Shown in pieces: positions 1 to 8,217 of a stretch of DNA of 64,000 nucleotides (position 1 is its first letter; the number at the start of each line of letters is the position of its first letter). The position numbers and the translations under genes were made by a program. Location of the stretch: NCBI GenBank assembly GCA_963778165.1, contig CAVZTE010000007.1, positions 434,001 through 498,000 on the forward strand, in the 5' to 3' direction. The stretch comes from Bog-756 sp963778165 (GTDB taxonomy: Bacteria > Actinomycetota > Acidimicrobiia > Acidimicrobiales > RAAP-2). Below the pieces are notes generated by a model, which was not told the DNA's origin, searched no databases, and saw nothing but the letters and a program-made list of their open reading frames with translations.

Positions 1-189
1 GCTTCACTCAGCAAGCAACCGGCTACAACCGATAATTTGGCCAGATCGCAAAAATGGACGCCTCACCGACGGACCCGCCTGCAGAGCGGTTGGTGAGTCC
101 AGGCCCTCCCCAAGCAGGTCAGCCGCCCAACCCGACCGACCTGTGTACGGTCGGAGCATGCGATCCAACCACGGAGCGGAGGAGCACCC

Positions 190-573
190 ATGAGCACCCC
201 CATCGGTCCCTACACCCCCATCGTGCGGGCCGGGCCCTGGCTGATCTGCTCGGGTCAGCTCGGACTCCAGCCCGGCGCCGGCACCGACTCGCCGCCGGTG
301 CTGGTGGAGGGGGGCGCCCCGGCCCAGCTGACCCGGGCCCTGTCGAATGCCGAGGGCCTACTGCGGAGTCAGAGCGCGGCCCTCGAGGACGTGGTCAAGA
401 CCACGGTGTTCGTGACCGACGCCACCCACTTCCCCGCCGTCAATGAGGCCTATGTGGCCTTCTTCGGCACCCACCGTCCGGCCCGGTCCATGGTGGCGGT
501 GTCCGCCCTGCCGGCCGGCGCCGCCGTCGAGGTCGAAGTATGGGCTTACGCCCCGCTGCCGTCCGAAGGGTGA
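190..573 (+). CDS. RidA family (YjgF/YER057c/UK114) protein
   Basis: A 127-residue protein with the compact single-domain RidA layout. It reads as an N-terminal strand PYTPIVRAGPWLICSGQLG, a central helix SNAEGLLRSQSAALEDVVKTTVFV and the C-terminal stretch NEAYVAFFGTHRPARSMVAV. Family members form trimers and many hydrolyse reactive enamine/imine intermediates of amino-acid metabolism; the substrate cannot be read here. The conserved Arg of active deaminases is plausibly the R in RPARSMV. A GGAGGAG ribosome site lies just before the ATG. It converges on the regulator to its right and is probably monocistronic. Confidence 0.88.
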   Translation: MSTPIGPYTPIVRAGPWLICSGQLGLQPGAGTDSPPVLVEGGAPAQLTRALSNAEGLLRSQSAALEDVVKTTVFVTDATHFPAVNEAYVAFFGTHRPARSMVAVSALPAGAAVEVEVWAYAPLPSEG

Positions 574-586
574 CCGGCCGTAGGGG

Positions 587-1258
587 TCAGGGCGTCCAGT
601 TGGTCTGGCCGAAGCGGTAGCCCACCGACCGCACCGTCTGGATCAGGTGGGCGTGCTCCTCGCCCAGCTTGGCCCGCAGCCGGCGGACATGGACGTCCAC
701 CGTCCGGGCCCCGCCGTAGTACTCGTAGCCCCAGACCCTGCTCAGCAGGGTCTCCCGGGTGAAGACCTTGCCGGGCCGAGCGGCCAGAAACCGGAGCAGC
801 TCGTACTCCATGTAGGTGAGGTCGAGGACCTTGCCGGCCACCGCAGCCTGGTAGGTCTCGAGGTTGAGCGCCAAGGGGCCGTGCTCCAACAGGTCGGGTC
901 GGAGCCCCCGACCGGTCCGCCAGAACAGATGGGCCAACCGGGCACTCAGCTCCTCGGCGTTCACCGGCTGGAGGCACAGGTCGTCGAACAGGTCCTCCCG
1001 GAGCTCGAGCTCGCCCAGCTGCTCGACCGGGACCACCACCATCACCGGAGCCAGCGGGACCTCCCGTTTCCGCAGATGGCGACAGAGAAGGAAGGCTCCC
1101 AGGGGGTCGTCGCCGCTGCAGATGACCGCGCCGGACCAGCCATCCTCGGGCTCCTCGGACTCGGCCGCCTCCGGATGCTCGATGCCCTGCCAGGGATAGC
1201 CGGCGCGGTCGAGCACCGCGGTGACGGCGCTGGGGGGCGCAGCGGGGAAGCACAGCAA
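587..1258 (-). CDS. GlnR-like winged-helix transcriptional regulator
   Basis: About 223 residues. The N-terminal half is a degenerate receiver-like domain without a recognisable phospho-acceptor Asp context. The C-terminal ~95 residues are an OmpR/PhoB winged helix: TYMEYELLRFLAARPGKVF, ETLLSRVWGYEYYGG, TVDVHVRRLRAKLG and a terminal VRSVGYRF. Actinobacterial GlnR, the nitrogen regulator, is an orphan of this type. The gene lies directly downstream of glnA on the same strand, and a GlnR-type operator precedes glnII. The open frame runs up to 1420, but that would overlap glnA, so the TTG at 1258 is proposed. The start is uncertain, and identity as GlnR rests on domain type and context. Confidence 0.7.
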   Translation of the reverse strand: MLCFPAAPPSAVTAVLDRAGYPWQGIEHPEAAESEEPEDGWSGAVICSGDDPLGAFLLCRHLRKREVPLAPVMVVVPVEQLGELELREDLFDDLCLQPVNAEELSARLAHLFWRTGRGLRPDLLEHGPLALNLETYQAAVAGKVLDLTYMEYELLRFLAARPGKVFTRETLLSRVWGYEYYGGARTVDVHVRRLRAKLGEEHAHLIQTVRSVGYRFGQTNWTP

Positions 1259-1329
1259 CGGTTCGATGGCGGTCGGTCCCCTTTCTCGACGAGGCGCAGA
1301 AGGTGCGGCGGTTGGGCCCTGGGTCCCAA

Positions 1330-2694
1330 TTACAGCAGGGGCAGGTACCGCTCCAGCTCGAATTGGGTGACATGGGCCTTGTACTCGGCCCACTCGGCGC
1401 GCTTGTTGCGGATGAACCACTCGAAGACGTGCTCACCGAGGGTCTCGGCCAGCAGCTCCGACGACTCCATCAGGCCCAGGGCCTCGTTGAGACTGCCCGG
1501 CAGGTGGAGGATGCCCTTGTTGGCCAGCTCCTCGGCGCTCAGGGCGAACAGGTTGGCATCGGCCTCGGGAGGGAGCCCGTAGCCCTTCTCGATGCCCTCG
1601 AGCCCGGCGGCGAGGATCACGGCGAAGGCCAGATAGGGGTTGCAGGCGCTGTCGGGCGACCGGTACTCCACCCGGGTCGACTCGAACTTACCCCGCTTGA
1701 CAACCGGCACCCGCACCAGTGCCGAGCGGTTGTTGCGGGCCCACGACACATGGATGGGGGCCTCGTAGCCGTCGACCAGGCGCTTGTAGGAGTTGACCCA
1801 CTGGTTGGTCACCGCAGTGATCTCGGGGGCGTGGCGCAACAGGCCGGCGATGAACCCTTCGGCCACCTCGGACAGGCCACCGGGACGTTCGAGGTCCACG
1901 AAGGCGTTGGTGTCCCCCCGGAACAGGGACATGTGGGTGTGCATGCCCGACCCCTGCACCCCGGCCAGCGGCTTGGGCATGAAGCTGGCAAAGACCCCCT
2001 GCTGGCGGGCCATCTCCTTCACCACCAGCCGGACGGTCATCACCGTGTCGGCCATGGTCATGGCATCGGTGTACCGGAGGTCGATCTCGTGCTGGCTGGG
2101 GGCGTCCTCGTGCTGGGCGTGCTCGACGGGGATGCCCATCTCCTCGAGGGTCAGCACGGTGCGCTGCCGGATGTCGCTGGCCCGGTCGGCCACCGTCAGC
2201 TCGAAGTACGAGCCCGAGTCGATGGCCTCGGGGGCGTGGGCCGGGTCAGAGTCGGCGAAGTAGAAGTACTCGATCTCCGGCGCGGCGTAGAAGGTGAAGC
2301 CGCGCTCGTGGGCCCGGTCCAGGGTCCGGCGCAGCACGTGTCGGGGATCCCCCTGGAAGGGCGAGCCGTCCAGGTCCACCACGTCGCAGAACACCCTGGC
2401 CACCTGGGCCACCGTGTCGCCCCCGTTGCCTCCCGGCTGGGCGTGCCCGTGCCACGGTAGGAGTTGGAAGGTGTTGGCGTCCGGACGGGCCAGCACGTCG
2501 CTCTCCTGGACCCGGCTGAAGCCGTCGATGGCCGACCCGTCGAACGTCATCCCCTCGTCGAGGGCGTTCTCCAGCTCGGCCGGGGTGATGCTGAAAGTCT
2601 TGGGGGTCCCGAGTACGTCGGTGAACCAGAGCTGGACGAACCTGATGCCGCGCTCTTCGACCGTCCGGAGGACGTACTCCTCTTGACTCCTCAT
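1330..2694 (-). CDS. glnA: glutamine synthetase type I (GSI-alpha-like)
   Basis: A 454-residue GSI catalysing ATP-dependent glutamate plus ammonium to glutamine. It has an N-terminal beta-grasp domain and the motifs FDGSAIDGF, EIEYFYF (metal ligands), HEDAPSQHEID, GSGMHTHMSL, NRSALVRVPV and EYRSPDSACNPYLA. The protein ends ERYLPLL and lacks the longer C-terminal region with the adenylylation tyrosine loop of GSI-beta enzymes, so it resembles the Bacillus-type alpha class. The ATG at 2694 is chosen because GGAGGTGG precedes it; a GTG 12 bases upstream lies inside that ribosome site. It lies downstream of glnII behind a hairpin and upstream of the GlnR-like regulator. A specialised gamma-glutamyl ligase role cannot be excluded. 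Confidence 0.93.
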   Translation of the reverse strand: MRSQEEYVLRTVEERGIRFVQLWFTDVLGTPKTFSITPAELENALDEGMTFDGSAIDGFSRVQESDVLARPDANTFQLLPWHGHAQPGGNGGDTVAQVARVFCDVVDLDGSPFQGDPRHVLRRTLDRAHERGFTFYAAPEIEYFYFADSDPAHAPEAIDSGSYFELTVADRASDIRQRTVLTLEEMGIPVEHAQHEDAPSQHEIDLRYTDAMTMADTVMTVRLVVKEMARQQGVFASFMPKPLAGVQGSGMHTHMSLFRGDTNAFVDLERPGGLSEVAEGFIAGLLRHAPEITAVTNQWVNSYKRLVDGYEAPIHVSWARNNRSALVRVPVVKRGKFESTRVEYRSPDSACNPYLAFAVILAAGLEGIEKGYGLPPEADANLFALSAEELANKGILHLPGSLNEALGLMESSELLAETLGEHVFEWFIRNKRAEWAEYKAHVTQFELERYLPLL

Positions 2695-2805
2695 GGGGTC
2701 TTCCACCTCCGGGAGCGCCGGGGTCGTTGGTTTGTGGGAGTCGTTTTCGATGCCGACATTGTCGCAGGTCGGGAGGGGGTCGGTTGACGGGGTCCCGTGA
2801 GGTGC

Positions 2806-2841
2806 GAACAGAGCCGGATCCCAAGGGATCCGGCTCTGTTC
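2806..2841 (-). terminator. perfect 17-bp inverted repeat between glnII and glnA
   Basis: The arms at 2806-2822 and 2825-2841 are perfectly complementary across a two-base AA centre. The arm begins GAACAGAGCCGGATCCC. It lies about 75 bases past the glnII stop and 110 bases before the glnA start. No clear U-tract follows, so it is either a hairpin terminator of glnII or an intercistronic processing element that separates GSII from GSI expression. Confidence 0.7.
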
Positions 2842-2916
2842 ATCGCAGCTGGCAGCTGGCGGGTGGTGTCGGAGTCGGCCTGGGGGGGATGGCCGTGCTC
2901 CGAGCCCGCCAGCCGC

Positions 2917-3927
2917 TCAGCTGCCCGCCGCGTCGCTGCAGACTGTCTCTGTAACGATGGCAGTGACCTGGTAGGGATCCATGTTGGCGTTCGGCCGGCG
3001 GTCTTCGAGCCAGCCCTTTTTGGCCTTGGCCACGGCCCACGGGATGCGGATCGAGGCGCCCCGGTCGGAGGTCCCGTAGCTGAACTTGGTGTAGTGGGCG
3101 GTCTCGTGGGCCCCGGTCAGACGGCCCTCGATACCGACGCCGTACACCGCGATGTGCTCGTCGATCCTCTTCCCGATGGCCTCGCAGCCGGCGATGATGG
3201 CGTCCCAGCCGCCGTCCTCGCGCATGGCCTTGGTGGAGAAGTTGGTGTGGGCCCCGGCCCCGTTCCAGTCACCGAGGATGGGCTTGGGCTCCAAGGTGGC
3301 GTAGACCCCGAAGTCCTCGGCGATGCGGAAGAGCAGCCAGCGGGCCACCCACAGGTGGTCGGAGACATCGAGGGGGGAGAGCACTCCGACCTGGAACTCC
3401 CACTGGCCCATCATCACCTCGGCGTTGGTGCCCTCGATGCCGATGCCGGCGTCGATGCAGGCCGCCGTGTGCAACTCCACAATCTCGCGTCCGGGCATCT
3501 TGTCGCCGCCCACGCCGCAGTAGTAGGGGCCCTGGGGCGCCGGGTAGCCGATGGCCGGCCACCCGAGGGGCCGACCGTCCTTGAAGAAGGTGTACTCCTG
3601 CTCGATGCCGAACATGGGCTCCTGGTCCCCGTACTTCTCGACCACGGCCCGGAGCTTGGCCCGGGTGTTGGTGGGGTGAGGGCTGAAGTCGGTGAGCTCG
3701 ACCTCGCACATGACCAGCTTGTCATCGGGGCCCCGCAAGGGGTCGGGGACGATGAACACCGGGCGGAGGACGCAGTCGGAGTCGTGGCCGAGCGCCTGGT
3801 TGGTGCTCGAACCGTCGAAGCCCCAGATGCCCGGATCGTCGCCGTCGGCAATGACCTTGGTCTTGCTCCTCAGCAGGGGTGACGGCTCGGTTCCGTCGAT
3901 CCAGATGTACTCAGCTTGGTAAGGCAC
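2917..3927 (-). CDS. glnII: glutamine synthetase type II (eukaryote-like)
   Basis: A 336-residue GSII, shorter than GSI and typical of the eukaryotic-type family. It starts MPYQAEYIWIDG and contains KVIADGDDPGIWGFDGSST, RPVFIVPDPLRGPDDKLVMCEV, EQEYTFFKDGRPLGWPAIG and NGAGAHTNFSTKAMREDGG. It makes glutamine from glutamate and ammonium and is commonly induced under nitrogen limitation in actinobacteria. GAGGAG precedes the ATG. The leader is about 140 nt and carries an upstream GlnR-type operator. Together with glnA it gives the cell two glutamine synthetases in tandem. Confidence 0.95.
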   Translation of the reverse strand: MPYQAEYIWIDGTEPSPLLRSKTKVIADGDDPGIWGFDGSSTNQALGHDSDCVLRPVFIVPDPLRGPDDKLVMCEVELTDFSPHPTNTRAKLRAVVEKYGDQEPMFGIEQEYTFFKDGRPLGWPAIGYPAPQGPYYCGVGGDKMPGREIVELHTAACIDAGIGIEGTNAEVMMGQWEFQVGVLSPLDVSDHLWVARWLLFRIAEDFGVYATLEPKPILGDWNGAGAHTNFSTKAMREDGGWDAIIAGCEAIGKRIDEHIAVYGVGIEGRLTGAHETAHYTKFSYGTSDRGASIRIPWAVAKAKKGWLEDRRPNANMDPYQVTAIVTETVCSDAAGS

Positions 3928-4234
3928 ATGAACTCCTCTGTTGCTCGGTTGCTCTGCTACTGGGGCTACTTGGTCGCCCTCTGTTCAACGTGCCCCCCCT
4001 CCCGGGCCGCTGGAGTGCCCCGGGGGCAGATCAGTGTCGTACTCCTGACCGCTGACAAGTCCCAGGGACAGCCCACTATCGCAGTGAGCCGTTTCTCCTC
4101 CGTTACTCAACTGTAAACGGAGCATGAACAGCGTGGTGCCCGGGGGGTCCGGTGACAACCGTGGGGCGTCACCGACCACCCGGCTGGTGGAGCGGACAGG
4201 AAAGGCCAGGCAGTGCCGCCGGTAGTCTGACGGC
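3928..4234. promoter_or_regulatory. divergent glnII / nadE intergenic region
   Basis: This 307-base gene-free stretch separates the glnII and nadE start codons. It carries the proposed GlnR box and the glnII -10 element (listed separately) and the GC-rich glnII leader. No clear sigma-70 promoter was resolved for nadE. The GlnR box sits 128 bases before the nadE ATG, so joint control of both genes is possible. Confidence 0.55.
4075..4106 (-). promoter_or_regulatory. GlnR-type operator and glnII -10 element
   Basis: On the minus strand 4106-4091 reads GTAACGGAGGAGAAAC, an exact fit to the Streptomyces GlnR half-site pair GTnAC-n6-GAAAC. The AC dinucleotides recur with an 11-bp period, and a third AC (TTTAC) lies one turn upstream. 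A candidate -10, GATAGT, occupies 4080-4075. The expected -35 position is non-consensus and overlaps the box, as in activator-dependent promoters. Assignment to GlnR follows from published consensus knowledge and from the GlnR-like gene nearby. Confidence 0.6.
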
Positions 4235-6817
4235 ATGTCTCGAGTGCGGGTCGCCGCGTGCCAGATCAACACTGTGGTGGGCGACCTCGAGGGGAACGCC
4301 CGGCGGATAGCGGACGCCCTGGAGATCGCCGAAGAGGCCCGGGCTGACCTGGCCGTCTTCCCGGAGCTGACGGTGACGGGCTATCCGCCCGAGGACCTGC
4401 TGAGCCGTCCGGCCTTCGTGGCCGACAACCAGGCGTTGTTCGCCGCCATCGCCTCGGCCAGCGGTTCGTGTGCCGCCGTCATCGGTTATGTAGATGTCGA
4501 TGCGGCCGGCCGCCTGGTCAACGCCGCCGCGGTGTGCGCCGGCGGCCAGGTGCTGGTTCGATACCACAAGCGCCTGCTTCCCAACTACGGGGTCTTCGAC
4601 GAGCAGCGGTGGTTCACCCCGGGTGAGGGACTCCCGGTTCCCTTCGTGGTGGCCGGCGTGCCCGTCGGGATCACCATCTGCGAGGACATGTGGTTCTCGG
4701 AGGGGCCGATGGTCAGCCAGGCCGCGGCCGGAGCCCGCCTGCTGGTGAACCTCAACGCCTCCCCGTACTCCCAGGGCCGGCGGGAGCAGCGGCTGGCCGT
4801 GCTCAGCGAACGGGTGGCGGAGACCGGCTGCCCCATCGTCTACGTCAACCAGATCGGGGGGCAGGACGAGCTGGTGTTCGACGGGGCGTCCCTGGTCATG
4901 GGGCCCGGGGGCACGGTGTTGGCCTCGGCGCGGCAGTTCGTCGAGGAGGTGCTGGTGGCCGACGTGGAGGTGGGCGGCGATGGCTCGTCATCCGACGGGG
5001 AAGGCCGGATGATCGTGGTGAGCCGGGCCTCGCGTGTCCCGGAGGACGCCCCGACGTTGGGGCCGGTGGCCCCCACCCTCGACCCCGATGCCGAGGTCTA
5101 TGAGGCCCTGGTGGTCGGCACCCGTGACTACGTGGGGAAGAACGGGTTCACCGACGCCGTCATCGGGCTGTCGGGCGGCATCGACTCGTCCCTGGTGGCT
5201 GCCGTCGCCGTCGACGCCCTGGGGCACGAGCATGTACACGGGGTGACCATGCCGTCCCGCTACTCGAGTGAGGGGTCGGTGGCCGACGCCGAGACCCTGG
5301 CCTCCAACCTGGGCATCGACGTGGCCGAGTTGCCCATCGAGGAGGCCCACCGGGCCTTGGGCTTCTCGCTGGAGCGGTTGATCCCCGGCGGGCCCACCGG
5401 GTTGACCGACGAGAACCTGCAGTCGCGGATCCGGGGCGTGGTGCTCATGGCCCTGTCCAACGCCAACGGGTGGATCGTCCTGACCACCGGCAACAAGAGC
5501 GAGATGGCCACCGGGTACTCCACCTTGTACGGGGACTCGGCGGGTGGGTTCGCGGTGATCAAGGACGTGCTCAAGACCCTCGTCTACGCCCTCTGCCGCT
5601 ATCGAAACGAGCGGGCCGGGTTCGACCTCATCCCCGACCCCGTCCTGACCAAGGCCCCGTCGGCGGAGCTCCGGCCCGATCAGCGGGACGACGAGTCCCT
5701 GCCTCCCTACTCCGTGCTCGACCCGGTGGTGGCCGGCTACGTCGAGGGTGACCGGTCCCCGGACGACCTCATCGCCGAAGGCTTCGACCCCGAGGCGGTG
5801 GCCCAGGTGGTGGGCCTGGTCGACCGGGCCGAGTACAAGCGCCGGCAGATGCCCCCCGGGGTGAGGATCTCGGCCAAGGCCTTCGGGAAAGACCGTCGCA
5901 TGCCCATCACCAACCACTATCGGGCCGGCGGCACCCCTACCCCTTCGTCGCCCGGGGGACCCCGGGGGAGGCTCCGGTCGTTGTCTGAGCTCACGGATCC
6001 CACCCGCGCCGTCCCGGCGCAGGCTGACGCACCCACCCAGGCGGTGCCGGCCCCCGAAGCGGTGGCGGCCACAGAAGCCATTCCGGCCACCGAGGTAGTG
6101 GCGCCCCTGGCTCCGCCGCCGGCCGATCTGCCCTCCTCTGCCGCTACTCCGGCCGCTCTGGACACCCCGGCCATCCCCGGCCTGCCGCTCACCCTTGGAG
6201 CCACCGCGGCGCTGGTGGGGGAGTACCGCTGGATCGAGAACGCTCTCTACGGCCTGCTGGGCCAGTGGGTCACCGACATGCCGGTGGCCGCGGTCCAGAT
6301 CCACCTCGACGCCCAGAGCCTGCGCCATGCCTGGCACGCCGACCTGTGGGCCGATCGCCTGCCCGTCCTCAGCGGGGTGGACCCGGCTGGCCTCAGCGTG
6401 CCTTCGCCTTCGAGCGTGGCCCTCTTCGCCGCCCTGGACGGGGTGGCCCCGGGCACCGACCTGCCGGGATCGACCTGGCCACCAGCCGACGAGGAGTCGC
6501 AGGGCCGGCCCGGGGCCCTTCCCCGCCTGGCCGGTCTGTACCGGGTGGTCCTGCCCCGCCTGGTGACCAGCTACGAGCGCCACCTGCGGGCGGTGAGCCC
6601 GGTGACCGACGCTCCGGTGACCCGCGCCCTGCGCCTGGTGCTCAACGACGAAGTAGAGGACTGGCACGCCGGCGAGCGCCTGGTCCAGCGCCTGATGACC
6701 CGACCCCACGATGTGGCCGCGGTCCACGAGTTCCTCGAGCGCCTGGAGTCGGCGGTGGTGGGGGCCGAATCCCGGTCTGGCCTGGTGGTATTCCCGCCCT
6801 CGGTGCCTGAGGACTGA
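4235..6817 (+). CDS. nadE: glutamine-dependent NAD(+) synthetase with extra C-terminal domain
   Basis: An 860-residue protein for the last step of NAD synthesis, deamido-NAD to NAD using glutamine. Residues 1-270 are a nitrilase-type glutaminase with the triad E44 (FPEL), K112 (YHKRLLPNYG) and C149 (ITICEDMW). Residues 290-563 are the synthetase with the PP-loop SGGIDSS at 313-319 and LTTGNKSEMATGYSTLYGD. Such enzymes normally stop near residue 565-580. Here a Pro/Ala-rich linker (about 564-650) leads to a roughly 190-residue helical domain (655-845). That domain is rich in Glu, His and Trp (EYRWIENALYG, SLRHAWHADLW, NDEVEDWH) and could be ferritin-like. Its function is unknown. Confidence 0.92.
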   Translation: MSRVRVAACQINTVVGDLEGNARRIADALEIAEEARADLAVFPELTVTGYPPEDLLSRPAFVADNQALFAAIASASGSCAAVIGYVDVDAAGRLVNAAAVCAGGQVLVRYHKRLLPNYGVFDEQRWFTPGEGLPVPFVVAGVPVGITICEDMWFSEGPMVSQAAAGARLLVNLNASPYSQGRREQRLAVLSERVAETGCPIVYVNQIGGQDELVFDGASLVMGPGGTVLASARQFVEEVLVADVEVGGDGSSSDGEGRMIVVSRASRVPEDAPTLGPVAPTLDPDAEVYEALVVGTRDYVGKNGFTDAVIGLSGGIDSSLVAAVAVDALGHEHVHGVTMPSRYSSEGSVADAETLASNLGIDVAELPIEEAHRALGFSLERLIPGGPTGLTDENLQSRIRGVVLMALSNANGWIVLTTGNKSEMATGYSTLYGDSAGGFAVIKDVLKTLVYALCRYRNERAGFDLIPDPVLTKAPSAELRPDQRDDESLPPYSVLDPVVAGYVEGDRSPDDLIAEGFDPEAVAQVVGLVDRAEYKRRQMPPGVRISAKAFGKDRRMPITNHYRAGGTPTPSSPGGPRGRLRSLSELTDPTRAVPAQADAPTQAVPAPEAVAATEAIPATEVVAPLAPPPADLPSSAATPAALDTPAIPGLPLTLGATAALVGEYRWIENALYGLLGQWVTDMPVAAVQIHLDAQSLRHAWHADLWADRLPVLSGVDPAGLSVPSPSSVALFAALDGVAPGTDLPGSTWPPADEESQGRPGALPRLAGLYRVVLPRLVTSYERHLRAVSPVTDAPVTRALRLVLNDEVEDWHAGERLVQRLMTRPHDVAAVHEFLERLESAVVGAESRSGLVVFPPSVPED

Positions 6818-7033
6818 CCGGGCGCCGGCCTCGGGTCGGCGGGCGCAGCGAGGGTCACGAGCTGCCCGTGGAGGGCCAATAATGCTCGGAGGGCTTGACG
6901 CGTCCGGTAAACTTCGAAAGCAGCAATCGTTGCGCCCGAAAACGCCAGACCTGAATCAGCGAACACCGGTTTTCGGTTGCGCTGCACGAGGGTCGGCTGT
7001 CCCCCACGTCAGGTGGGGAAAACGAAGGACCTG

Positions 7034-7978
7034 GTGAAGTTGGCAAAGGAGCGCCTCGAGAGGGACGACGAAGATCTGGTCCGGTTGTATCTGACCGACA
7101 TTGGCCAGTATCCGTTGCTGACCAAGGACGACGAGGTCCGGCTGGCCCAGGCTATCGAAGCCGGCCGTGAGGCCGATGCCCAGCTGGCCGCCTCACCCAA
7201 GGGCCTGAGCCCGGCGAAGAAGCGGGAGCTGAGGCGGACGACCCTGCAGGGCGAGGGCGCCCAGCAGACCTTCGTGCAGTCCAACCTGCGGTTGGTGGTC
7301 TCCATTGCGAAGAAGTACCAGGCGTCGGGCCTGCCTCTGCTGGACCTCATCCAAGAGGGCAATCTGGGCCTGATGCACGCCGTCGAGAAGTTCGACTGGC
7401 GCAAGGGCTTCAAGTTCTCGACCTACGCCACCTGGTGGATCCGCCAGGCCATCACCCGGGGTATCGCCAATACGGGGCGCACCATCCGCCTGCCGGTCCA
7501 TGCCGGTGACACCCTGGCCCGGGTGCAGAAGGCCCAGGCCCGCCTGGAGCTCAAGTACGGGCGCCCGGCCACCCTGGCCGAGTTGGGCGCCGAAGTCGAG
7601 ATGCCCGAGGACAAGCTGGTCGAGGCCCTGAGGTTCCGGGCCGAGCCGCTCTCGCTGTCGGAGCCACTGCGTGAGGACGGCGACGCCGAGTTGGGCGACG
7701 TGGTCGAGGACCGCTCGGCCGAGTCACCGTTCGAGGTGGCGGCGGTCTCGTTGCTGCCCGAGGAGATCGGGCGGTTGCTGTCGCCGCTCGACGAGCGGGA
7801 GCGCGAGATCCTCCGGCTTCGCTTCGGTCTCGATCGCGGCGAGCCCCGGACGCTGGAGGAAGTGGGCGAGCACTTCAACCTGACCCGGGAGCGGATCCGC
7901 CAGATCGAGGCCCGGGCCATGTCCAAGCTGCGCCATCCTTCGTCGGATACCGGGGCACGGGACCTCCTGACCGTCTGA
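7034..7978 (+). CDS. RNA polymerase sigma-70 family factor (RpoD/SigA-related)
   Basis: About 314 residues with the full set of group 1/2 regions. Region 1.2 is DLVRLYLTDIGQYPLLTKDDEVRLAQ. Region 2 contains NLRLVVSIAKKYQASGLPLLDLIQEGN and FKFSTYATWWIRQAITR. Region 3 includes RTIRLPVH, and region 4 has TLEEVGEHFNLTRERIRQIEARAMSKLRHP. No long acidic region 1.1 is present, which fits a group 2 or a short primary sigma. The GTG at 7034 is preferred because GAAGGA precedes it; in-frame starts at 7013 and 6977 lack a ribosome site. No anti-sigma gene is adjacent. Confidence 0.9.
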   Translation: MKLAKERLERDDEDLVRLYLTDIGQYPLLTKDDEVRLAQAIEAGREADAQLAASPKGLSPAKKRELRRTTLQGEGAQQTFVQSNLRLVVSIAKKYQASGLPLLDLIQEGNLGLMHAVEKFDWRKGFKFSTYATWWIRQAITRGIANTGRTIRLPVHAGDTLARVQKAQARLELKYGRPATLAELGAEVEMPEDKLVEALRFRAEPLSLSEPLREDGDAELGDVVEDRSAESPFEVAAVSLLPEEIGRLLSPLDEREREILRLRFGLDRGEPRTLEEVGEHFNLTRERIRQIEARAMSKLRHPSSDTGARDLLTV

Positions 7979-8097
7979 CCGTGCGGGGGGTCTGACCCTC
8001 CGGCGGGCGCCCGATCTGACCGCTTTCCGACTGCAGAGGGGTCGGTCAGCCGTGAGGTTGGAGCGGGACAGTGACACAGCGGTTACGATCTGCGTTC

Positions 8098-8172
8098 ATG
8101 AAGAAGCTTCTGATCCTCGCCGTCATCGTTGCCCTGGGTGTCGTGGCCGCCAAGCGGCTCCGTCCTTCCTGA
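8098..8172 (+). CDS. 24-residue single-helix membrane microprotein
   Basis: An ATG-initiated ORF encodes MKKLLILAVIVALGVVAAKR followed by LRPS: two N-terminal lysines, one hydrophobic helix and a basic C-terminus. It is too short for normal gene callers. Actinobacteria carry very short conserved membrane proteins of similar start (for example the 39-residue DLW-39 family), but this one lacks the longer tail. The real evidence is its composition, its ATG and its isolated position in a gap between sigma factor and HAD genes. No strong ribosome site precedes it. Confidence 0.4.
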   Translation: MKKLLILAVIVALGVVAAKRLRPS

Positions 8173-8217
8173 GTCAACCCGCTCTTCCCCAGTAAGCCGG
8201 ACCGCCCTCGTGGCGGC

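Noticed and set aside
1303..2460. 385-residue frame antisense to glnA
   Set aside because: Composition artefact; the minus strand carries clear glutamine synthetase motifs.
4988..6727. 579-residue open frame antisense to nadE
   Set aside because: Low-complexity composition and complete overlap with a well-supported NAD synthetase gene.
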